Positions 41,748 to 50,554 of a stretch of DNA of 63,354 bases are shown piece after piece. The stretch is from Pinguiococcus pyrenoidosus (Eukaryota; Sar; Pinguiophyceae; Pinguiochrysidales; Pinguiochrysidaceae). The position numbers were made by a program, and so were the translations under genes. Every line of letters begins with the position of its first letter. Positions within the stretch are counted from its first letter, which is position 1. The notes beneath the pieces were generated by a model that saw only the letters and a program-made list of their open reading frames with translations, was not told where the DNA came from and did no database searches. Where the stretch lies: assembly GCA_019677205.1 (NCBI GenBank), contig JAAMXY010000608.1, positions 1-63,354 on the forward strand, in the 5' to 3' direction.

Positions 41748-42057
41748 GGCTCCATTGGACTCCGGCAGCATCATGTCAACTTCCTTTATCCTTCCGCTCG
41801 ACAGTTCGGCTCTCCCGCCCGCGATCGCGTGTTGCTGCTGTGCTAGCCACGCCTTGTCAGTTGACAACAGCGCGTCTTCCGTCTCTTCGCGTGCGACGCC
41901 GCTCAGGCAGTCTTCCGCAGCATCATCCTCCGTTTTGGCTGGTGCGTGCCTCGTAGGAAATGCTATGGCGTTGCACACACGGGAAGCTTGGCGGTCCTGA
42001 AGAGAGCACCTTCTAGGTGGCTTTCCCTCAAGGACACCCAGATCTCGCGCGCACCTG

Positions 42058-42082
42058 ACACCTAGGTGTGACACCTAGGTGT
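42058..42082. promoter_or_regulatory. duplicated 12-bp palindrome 20 bp before the NADPH oxidase ATG
   Basis: The perfect palindrome ACACCTAGGTGT occurs twice in direct tandem with one G between. This is the usual look of a dimeric transcription-factor site or a 5'-UTR element. Confidence 0.5.
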
Positions 42083-42102
42083 GCCGTCCAGAATCCGAGA
42101 CC

Positions 42103-45100
42103 ATGCAAGCCTTGGCGCTTGCCCCGTACGAGGCGCCGAGTCCGAACTTCGTGTCGCTTGACTTCGGAGAGGTCCGACCAAGCAGTGTCCTGCCCACGTC
42201 GTCTTGCTCATGCTCACACGATTGCCTTTCATGTCCGATCACTTTCAATGCTCGATCAGATTGTGACTATCGAGGAGAAGCACGCCAATGGATACTTCTA
42301 CGTGCACAAAGATTCAGGCCCGGCGGGATGGGTTCCCGTTTCCATCGTCAGGGTGAGCAACCCGTCTCCCCTGCAGGGGAATGATGATATGCGCTCATCA
42401 GACTCGCCATACCTCTAGCTCGGAACGCCGCACACCGTGATTGGCGAATTCTCCGCTGAGAGCGAAGAGGAGCTCTCTCTTCGGGTCGGTCAGCTGGTCT
42501 GGCTGTTCGAGTCGGAGGTGGGAGACCGCTCTGGCCTACGTGCCTGCTGCTCTTGAGCCAGCTCTTCTCATCCATTCGGGTGCCCCTTCCTTTGTCACCT
42601 CTGCCTATTGCTCTCTCAGGCCGACTGGTCCTTTGGCGCGTCGAACGACATTCAGGGTTGGTTTCCCAGCAGCTTCGTCGAGAAGCATCACGACAGTCAC
42701 TTGACGATTCGGTAAGTCCACACGGCGTTGACGCGCAGAGCGCTTTCCACATCTCAATGGAACCTCACCGCATGACGATTCGCAGCCAGTCGACCAAGCC
42801 TGATCCGGGCAGTGCGAACGTGGGCGTCGTTCGCGACCGCGTGGAGCAGTCGAGGATGAAGAGCATGCGTTTCCACGTGGCCCACGACGACCTGCGACCG
42901 AGAGCGAGTCAAGCGAGGGCCAATCACGCAGTACAGACTCTGAACCCCATCTCGGAGACTAGGGACGATGTCGGTCCCAACCCGAGCGAGGTGCATCGGA
43001 GCCTCCTTCCGACGAAGGAGATCCCAAAGAAGGCCGCCAATTCGTCGCGGTTTTCCACCTTGCTCAAACCGACCCGTCGAGAGGGCACCAACGGTGATCG
43101 TCGTAAGTCTCTTGTCTGTCATTGGAATGTCGCCGATCTTGCATTGGACGTGTTTGGTTTGCCTGACCTGTCTCATCGCCACAGTGAGCCTCGCCAGGAG
43201 ATCGTCTCTGCGCGCAGCTCCAAAGATCGCCAAACGGGAACCGACATACGGCAAAGCGCTTGACGACGGAAATGTGTATGACCGCTTCGGCATCGAAGGT
43301 GCGAAGAGGCTTCTCGGCAGAGCATCTCTTAGCATCCAGAGCCGTCGCTGAAGTACGCTTTGCCCAATACAGGAGTCAAGTCCAAGCCACTGTCTTACAC
43401 GCTCTGGGCCCACAACATGGCGCTCACCACCGCCGTCCTATGCGCATTCCTCGCCCAGTTCGCCGTTCTTCTCGAGGAGCCGAAGGTCTGGGACTGCAGT
43501 GTAGACGGTGGGCGGAACATCAGCGACGTGTACCTCGTCCAGTCTGGCTGCGGCCAGACCCTCGACTTCACCTGCCCGGCTGCGGTAGACGACAACCGCA
43601 ACCTCGGCTGGACATACGCGGAAGACACCTACGGCACGGGACAGGATCTTCCCTGTTGCTGCACCGACGGAACTTCACCGGAACTCGACTTGAACGGCAA
43701 TACGCTGGTAGGTTCACAAGCCCTAAGATGGACAAAGACCGGACCCGGCCAGCGCTCAATCCCTTCCCCTCGAGGATAGGTTGGGTACATCTACATCTGG
43801 CTCGCCGCTCTCATCTTCGTGTGGGAGAACCCCACATTTGGCTTTGGCAATTGGCAACCGGTGAAGACAGAGCGAGTCGGCAGCGCCGCATGGGTGTCCA
43901 AACTCTGGGTCTTCTGCTTCAATCGACGAGTCAGGTGCCGCGCCTAGCCCCCAGCTTCTCTGCTGCGCCCGGAAGGTCAGCGAAGTACTCATATAATCTC
44001 GTGACGTAGACTTCAGTCCTTTCTGTACATCGGCGCCGGCTTCCTGGGATGGTTTAGCGACGCAACGATGCTCATCGGCCTAGGCCTCTTCGCAACGGGC
44101 CTGACGTATGCCATCGCCGGATACAAGCTTGAAGCTGGGGACAACGGAAGGAACCGAAAGAAAAAAAGACACGAAGAGCAGCTCACCAAACGCGAGGAAT
44201 TGGTAAGGAGGCTTTTCCACCGAGCGTCTGGTCCTCCTTGATTCGAAAGAACCGCTGGACCTCTGACCATCTCTCGACGCAGACGGAACGGGAGGAGGAG
44301 CTCAGCCGGACTTTCCTCGGCCGAGCGGATCTCTTCTTCGAAAGGAACCCTGAATGGATGTTTCTCTGGCGGCCCAAGACGTGGTACATACGGGCGTCCC
44401 AGGAGGGAGATCTTGCGACTTACGTCTGGGTCACGGTCTACGTTCTGGTCAACATCACCATCGTGGTGTACACAGTCTTCAAGTGGAATGGTGACCGCGA
44501 CAAATGGATCAAAGACCTCTTGGTGGGTTTGGCCGTGTTCGGCTATGCGATCTTCTCCGCAGAATGAACTGATGGTTCGCGGCATGCCTAGGACGGGACG
44601 CTGAATCTGTGCCAGGGAGACGGCGATGTGGAGGTGACCGCCGAATGCAAAGAGAATCGCCTCTTCGTGTACCGCGGTGTCATCTCCCGAGCCGGAACGA
44701 TTGCCAAGGGCTTCGGCATGTGCCTGAACTTCAACTGCTCCCTGATCGTACTGCCCATCCTACGCGGCTTCCTGCGCTGGTTGAACAACACCTGCCAGGT
44801 AGACTGCGGCCTCGTTCTTCTGCGCAGGAGCGCTCGCGCTGACGACGAGCGCCCTAGGTGAACACAGTGGGGGAGAACAGCAACCCGCTCTGTGCGAAAA
44901 TCCTCTCCGTGCCGATTGAGCGGTACATTCCCTTCCCAAAGAACGTTGAGTTTCACAAACTGATTGGTAAGCCACCCGTGAAAGCTGACTTGGGACGTCC
45001 TTGGGCCGACGTATGCGATGTCCCGAGCAGTGTGAGACGCTGACGCTCCTTTCAACGAAGGCAAGACCATCTTCATCTGCGCGGGTGGACATACGCTGTT

Positions 45101-47759
45101 CCACTTCTACAACTACTGGCTCACCAGCGAGTACAGCGCCGACCGCTTCGCCAAATGGGGATGGAGGGGCACGTCCTTTGTCACAGGTCCGCCGGTTCTT
45201 TCATGCCTGTTCTTGCAGACGCTACCAAGCGGCTCCAAGCCTGACCCAAAGCTTGCTAGGAGCCTTCATTTGCATTGCGATGTTCTTCATCTACTCCGCC
45301 GCGCCGTCCGAGGTGAAGCACAGCAACTACTACATCTTCTTCTGGAACCACCACTGGTTCCTCGTCTTCTTCTTCATGCTGCTGCTGCACGGGCCGATCT
45401 ACTGGGTCTGGGCGCTGATACCGCTGGTGGCGTACCTGCTGGAAAGATTGGTACGTACGCCGTCGAGCGGCGCAGAAGCGACGGAGAACTGACCCTGTCG
45501 CCGTGTAGGTCCAGTCCTTTCTGCGCGGGCGGCAGCCATACAAAGTTCTCCATGCGAGTTTCACGCCGAACTATCAGGGGATCAAGAAGAAAACAAGCCT
45601 CGGTACGGCGACATCGGTGTCTCGATGGGGTGGGGAGTTGGCTCTCTCCTTGCTGATCGCACGCTGCGCACGTTTCCCCAAAGGAATTCTCCATTTTCAG
45701 TTCTGCCCGACGGACACGCGTGACTGGGAACGCATGCAGGAGGGCATGTACCTGTATCTGAACTGCCCCACGGTGAGCCCCAACGAGTGGCACCCCTTCA
45801 CCATCTCGTCGGCCAGGGACGATCTCTTCGTGAACACCACGCTGGTCGAGAAGGTGACGGGCTTCCCGGTAAGCTCCAAGTCACGTCATCGGCACCCAAA
45901 AGTCGGGATAGTTGCTGAAGGACGTTTTCACGATGCGCACTGCCCGGAAAGGTCTATCTCGTGCCGGGCAGGACGAATGAGAAGCCCCGTTACCTTCGCG
46001 TCGACAAGCCGCACACGGATCCAAATATGAAGCCAAAGGACTTCTTGGAAAGGCACGAGGTACTCTGCGCTTTGAGCATGCCGCTACCCAGCTTCGGTGG
46101 CACCCGTAAATCGCGCTTTCCCCCCTTTCCAAGGTGGACTACATTGACTACGTGTCCTGCCACATCAAAGTCAGCTACAAGCCGTCCAGCTGGACGCGAC
46201 GACTCCACGAATATCTTAGGTAGGGCTCCTTTGCGCTTCGAAGCTCCGGCTCAGGCGACGAGAAAGCTTACGATGCAATCCTCCAGGGACATGGCTGGGG
46301 GCAGGAACCACATGCTTCCTGGAACCCCGCTCTTTGAGAACTACTATGACCCCGCCTTCAAGGATGAGGGCATCATTCCGTACAGCTGCTTCTTCTCCGA
46401 GTACGACGAGGTAAGCCTCCACGCACAAAATGCTACAAACGCTTCGTCCACACCAACGGCAAAGCTGGTGCTCGCAGAGAGGAGATTTGCAGATCGGCAA
46501 AATCAACGACGTGTGCCAGAACCCAATCATCCGTGTCGACGGACCCCACTCGGCGCCGTCGGAGCACTACTTGCAGTACAAGACCGTCATGATTGTCGGT
46601 GCAGGAGTAGGTGCGCAACGTCGCGCAAGCCTGAAGCAAAGGCGCCATCAGGAAGCTTACGCCATTTGCAGGCATGACTCCGTGTGCGAGCGTCTTGACC
46701 GCCCTTCTGAAGTATCGATGGCGGAAAGGTGGGGAACATCGCGCGATCGCATGCATGCCACCGGGCGTAAGCGTTTTCCGGTAATGGACAGGGCAGTCCC
46801 CGGAGATTCTGCATTTCTGCTGGCTGTGTGCCCACGAAGACCTGGAGGGCTTCGAATGGTTCGTGCACATGGTCACCGATCTGTGCTACCGCTTGAAGGT
46901 GAGAGGGCGGTTGCACCTTGCCCTCAAAGCAGCGGCAGGATCTGACGAAGGCCCCGTACAGGTCGCCCGCACGCTCGAGGATAGAAACATCGACGCGTCG
47001 GGACAGGAGCGCATGCACGCCTTCGCGCAGTACTATTGTGAGATCAACATCTTCGTCACTCGCGCGCCGAAGGAACCGAAGCCCTCGAAGCCTTTGAAGC
47101 AGCCCAAGAAGGTGCTTGAGGAGTTCTCAGGATTGGTGACCGAGTAAAGAGCCTCCTGTAACAGTTGTGTACCAAAGGACTACTCCGTGGAGGCATCTCT
47201 CAATGGAGTGGAGCCCGATTTCGATGCAGGGGAGCTCTTCCGCACGCTACAGAACCCACCGGTGAGAGAGCATCGCCGGACGTCATGACGGTCAGCGAGG
47301 GTGCTGACAGCGCAACAGGTATCCTCGAAGAAGTGGAAGGACATCCTCGGCATGTCGCGCACGAACACTAGCGCCGCCAACGCCAAGAATCGCCTCGGCG
47401 ACGTTTTCGTGTGGGGCGGCCGTCCGCAGTGGGATGACATCTTCAAACAGGTACTGCTCTCTTCCTTGTCGCGCTTCTCTTCCGGCAGGGAAGCTAAGTG
47501 GGGAGCGCGCTCTTCCTTCAGATTCGATGTGCCATGGAGTATCCCCACATCGGTGTCTGCTTCTGCGGAGCGCCGGTTATCGGCAACGATCTGGCCCGCT
47601 GCTGTCGCACCTACAGGTGAGCTTCGGCATTGAGGCTGTCCCCCGCTCCACCTCGGCGACTCATCGAAGCACGGTGTCTCTCTTGGTAGCCGAGAGGATC
47701 TTCCAGGCTTCGAGGACACGCGAGACTGCCGGTTCTTGCTGCACAAAGAGAACTTCTAG
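42103..47759 (+). CDS. NADPH oxidase fused to tandem SH3 and p22phox-like domains
   Basis: Twenty-seven exons splice without a phase error into 1268 aa. Exon ends are 42171, 42352, 42517, 42711, 43102, 43298, 43707, 43934, 44202, 44522, 44798, 44966, 45186, 45450, 45602, 45868, 46059, 46219, 46410, 46610, 46728, 46898, 47135, 47261, 47450, 47616 and 47759. Order: SH3 domain 1 (residues 1-54, ALAPYEA to GWVPVSIV), SH3 domain 2 (55-110, Trp90, GWFPSSFVE), basic linker (RRSSLR at 228-233), p22phox-like helices (281-305, 385-399, 440-476) with a Cys-rich loop after the first, then the NOX core. Heme ligands are His682/His696 and His758/His771 with canonical 14- and 13-residue spacing. FAD motif HPFT is at 859-862, GAGVGMTP at 1026-1033, and HKENF at the end. 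A PxxP-rich insert lies at 1120-1134. It would move electrons from NADPH across a membrane to make superoxide. Confidence 0.92.
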
Positions 47760-48106
47760 ACCCCGGCGACCGCCGCTCGTCGACCTCCTCATGCGTGATG
47801 ATGTGTCTTGCGTTCGTTGTCGGCCCGGCGGATCCTTGCTTTTTCCCTGGCCTCGTCATCCAAGGTGCGAACCAAAGACTGCTACAAAGTGGAGACGGCT
47901 TGGGATCACCGCTACGAAGAGGCGACAGACGAATCCATGAATGAGCCTCTCTCTCTTTTTCATTCATTCGCTCTGTTCCCTTATCGACACCATCTTCTGT
48001 CTCCCCCTCGGATTCTCCACTGGGCCCCACCGTCTCCAGCACGTCGCCTCACGAGAGTCCCCAAAAAGTCGATCCGGACAAGTGCGCGCACGCATGGCAA
48101 CGAAGG
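47760..48106. other. convergent spacer
   Basis: On the minus strand, about 47890-47800 reads as a short charged helical segment (LVRTLDDEAREKARIRRADNE) preceded by TTTGTAG. This could be a terminal exon of an unrecognised gene, but I could not join it to the small gene at 48107 in phase. Confidence 0.35.
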
Positions 48107-48409
48107 CTACATCGCCGCCCAGAAGTTGAGACCTCGGAGGAGCTCGGACAGCTCTTCGTGACCGGCCTCGATGAGATTGCGCGCGATGTCCGGCGTGAGC
48201 TTCTGACGCTGGACTACCGCCCACAAAATCTGTGCGCACGCGGTCTCTCCTAAGCTCGAGAACACCTCTGGCGTCAGAGCGGACGCGTGGTCCACCAGCA
48301 CGCGTAGGCACAGGTCCTGCAGCGGCGGAACTTCCGCGCGCGGCAGGCGAAAATGCCGGATCGTCACGTGTCCATCCGAATGGCGGATCACTTCCGGCTC
48401 TTCGTCCAT
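48107..48409 (-). CDS. small protein of unknown function
   Basis: A 100-codon frame starts MDEEPEVIRHSDGHVTIRHF and continues with helical sequence (LCLRVLVDHASAL, GHEELSELLRGLNFW). The helical part resembles the short region ahead of leucine-rich repeats in Rad7/F-box-like proteins, but no repeats follow. It may be a complete small protein or the first exon of a longer one. The start is divergent from MFAP1, with an AT-rich island between. Confidence 0.5.
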   Translation of the reverse strand: MDEEPEVIRHSDGHVTIRHFRLPRAEVPPLQDLCLRVLVDHASALTPEVFSSLGETACAQILWAVVQRQKLTPDIARNLIEAGHEELSELLRGLNFWAAM

Positions 48410-48693
48410 GATCAAAGCTTTAGAATAGCCTCATAGCGCAGGTCGACGTTCGGAGAGGGGCGTTCTTGGCGTTGCACCCCGAGTCCCGCAAAGGCGGTGT
48501 ACGTTGAGAAACTCCCTTGAGGGCCACGTCTTGTGACCGTCCTAAATACTTCGTTAATGATTGCCGAGACTGACTGATTATTCCATATATAATATGGAGA
48601 TTTATAATTTAAAATTATGTGTTGCGCTCAGTTCCCCCACACATGTCTTTCGAGGCCGTCTGAGCGTTGTGGGCGTCTCTTTTTCCGCGCCAG
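48410..48693. promoter_or_regulatory. divergent promoter region with AT-rich island
   Basis: AT-rich DNA at about 48541-48622 (CCATATATAATATGG, a 15-bp palindrome-like core, then TTTATAATTTAAAATTATG) sits 70-150 bp before the MFAP1 ATG. It is a likely core promoter. Confidence 0.5.
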
Positions 48694-50451
48694 ATGTCTT
48701 CAGGCTTCGGCGGGCGCGATCTAGCGCTCGCGCTGAGCTCGCAGGTCGGCGATGCCTACTCGCTGAGGCACACGAAGGACGCCTCGGTGCAGATCGAGGA
48801 CGAGCAGAAACCAAAGCTGGACAAGTCGCGCAAAGTGCTGCGCTATCGAAAGGGCGTCCAGCCGCGTTTCGCAACTGACAGCAGGTGCGTTATGCTGGCG
48901 AGACCTGCGTTCCATTCTTGTATCACATGTGGACGCTGTCGCCACAGAGATGACGACGACGGCTTCATTCGGCCGGAGATTGGCAGCGCCAGCGCGGGAA
49001 AAGTCCGACTTAAGAACGCCTACGTGCCCGCGGAACAGCCGAAAGTGGTGGACGTGGCGTCCGACCCGCGCCTGCTCCGCCTTCAGCGCTCGCGCAGGCC
49101 TGTAGAGTCAGAAATCGTAGAGGATAGCGGCTCGGAAAGCGACGACTCGGACGACAGCACGCAGCAAAACCGCGTGCGCGCCCGCAGACGGGTGGTTCAG
49201 ACGGAGATTCTCGAGGCCAGCGACTCGGACTCCGACAGTGAGGTGTCACCCGTCAAGTCCGAGGGGCCAACGGACCTCTCCCGTAGCAAGCTCAGCCCCG
49301 AGATGACGACGAAGCTGACCCTGCAGGTAGGCACGACGAAGCAGACGGACAGCACCGAACCCCAAAGCCTCATGACTTGCTCGCTACCGCCTCGTGTGCG
49401 ACAGGCGCCGGTTCCGAAGCCAATTGCCCCGAGGATAGAGTTCGAGCAGAAGCAGAAGCCTGGGCAGAAGCAGAAGCCTTTGCAGAAGCACGACGAGGCA
49501 CCGGAAGACGAGGATTCCTCGGAGAGCGCCACAAGCAGCTCCGAGGAGGAGGACGACGACGACGACGACGATGACGACTTGGATCTTATGGGAGGGAGCC
49601 TTCCGATGCTGCGTCCAAAGTTCATTCCGAAGGACAAGCGAAAGCTCAAAGGAGCGGAGGAGGAGAAACAGCGGAACGAAGAAGTGCAGTTCGAACTGGA
49701 ACGCGCACGGCAGGAAGAGCGGCGACGGGAAACTCGAAGACTGGTCGCGCTGGAAGTGCAGAGAGAAGCAGAGGCGGGACATGAGGTGAGAAGGTTTCAG
49801 GAGTATTTTGGCGCATCGGGGCCACGACTGAAACCGCTGTCTTGGCACCGTCAGGCGGATATCACCGACAACGACAGCGAGGCCGGCATGCCGGACGACA
49901 TGGATGTGGACGATGACGAAGTGGAGTACGAGAAGTGGAAGGTGCGTGAGCTGCGGCGGCTGGTGCGCGACAAGGAGGAGAGGGAGCGAAGGGCGGAAGA
50001 AGCTAGGGAGACTGAGAGGAGGCGGCAGATGACCGACGACGAGATCATGCGTGAGGACCGCGCGCTGGGAAAGCTGGCGGGAAACGACACGAGCCGAAGG
50101 GACGAGAGCAAGCAGGGATTCATGCAGAAGTACTACCATAAAGGGGCTTTCTTTATGGACGAGGAGTCGTTGGACAAGCTGAAGAAGTCCAAGGATCCTC
50201 GGAAGGAGGATGTGCGGAGGAGGGACTACACCGAAGCGACGGGCTTCGACAAGTTCAACATCGAGGCGCTGCCGGAGGTCATGCAGCGCGCAGGACGCAA
50301 GTTTGGTCTCAGGTCGCAGACGAAGTATACGCACCTGAACGCGGAAGACACCACAGATCATCGCGCCGAGCGCCTCGATGTGGTGAAGCGCTCCTTCGAT
50401 CAGAATCGCAGCGTCTTTGATGCCAAGAGGAAGAAGCAGCGGCGGACATAG
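48694..50451 (+). CDS. MFAP1: MFAP1 family spliceosomal protein
   Basis: Two exons (48694-48884, 48948-50451) give 564 aa. The C-terminal third matches the family: RPKFIPKDKR, DEVEYEKWKVRELRRL, then FMQKYYHKGAFFMDEE, LPEVMQ and SQTKYTHLNAEDTTD. The N-terminal half has acidic Ser/Asp blocks separated by Arg-rich stretches (SGSESDDSDDS, DSDSDSE) as in animal MFAP1. The 63-nt intron is a multiple of three and open. Removing it joins DSR to DDDDGFIRPE. MFAP1 is a component of the B-complex spliceosome and binds Prp38. The acidic run at 49548-49575 comes from a GAC repeat. Location is nuclear. Confidence 0.93.
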   Translation: MSSGFGGRDLALALSSQVGDAYSLRHTKDASVQIEDEQKPKLDKSRKVLRYRKGVQPRFATDSRCVMLARPAFHSCITCGRCRHRDDDDGFIRPEIGSASAGKVRLKNAYVPAEQPKVVDVASDPRLLRLQRSRRPVESEIVEDSGSESDDSDDSTQQNRVRARRRVVQTEILEASDSDSDSEVSPVKSEGPTDLSRSKLSPEMTTKLTLQVGTTKQTDSTEPQSLMTCSLPPRVRQAPVPKPIAPRIEFEQKQKPGQKQKPLQKHDEAPEDEDSSESATSSSEEEDDDDDDDDDLDLMGGSLPMLRPKFIPKDKRKLKGAEEEKQRNEEVQFELERARQEERRRETRRLVALEVQREAEAGHEVRRFQEYFGASGPRLKPLSWHRQADITDNDSEAGMPDDMDVDDDEVEYEKWKVRELRRLVRDKEERERRAEEARETERRRQMTDDEIMREDRALGKLAGNDTSRRDESKQGFMQKYYHKGAFFMDEESLDKLKKSKDPRKEDVRRRDYTEATGFDKFNIEALPEVMQRAGRKFGLRSQTKYTHLNAEDTTDHRAERLDVVKRSFDQNRSVFDAKRKKQRRT

Positions 50452-50554
50452 CGAAGTGCTGTCTTATCTGATCTTGCGCCCTCAGCGCTGTGGAAAGCCT
50501 GGCCCACTTGGCCTTTTCCCTTTGCTATGCTTTGCGTGTCATCCGACCATCACA

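Larger units (their letters stand above)
41002..42102. promoter_or_regulatory. 1.1-kb spacer upstream of FKBP and NADPH oxidase genes
   Basis: This is the shared upstream region of the FKBP (minus) and NADPH oxidase (plus) genes. It contains a CTGGTCA tandem repeat (41292-41319), a strong hairpin (41711-41747) and a duplicated palindrome (42058-42082), listed separately. On the minus strand, 41739 to about 41930 reads as an acidic protein-like stretch without a credible start. Confidence 0.45.

Noticed and set aside
41739-42074. Minus-strand open frame of about 111 codons with acidic, protein-like sequence ending NGAQR
   Set aside because: No ATG in frame before the last few residues and no splice partner found. 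It overlaps the presumed promoter of the NADPH oxidase. It may be an exon but cannot be supported.
42103-43298. Possibility that the SH3 domains form a separate adaptor gene from the NADPH oxidase
   Set aside because: No stop codon, terminator-like region or new start fits between them. Exon phases continue across every junction, and the helix of exon 7 is entered in phase from exon 6. Transcript data could still overturn this.
47800-47890. Minus-strand charged segment LVRTLDDEAREKARIRRADNE after a TTTGTAG acceptor
   Set aside because: It could not be joined in phase to the small gene at 48107-48409. It is left as spacer.
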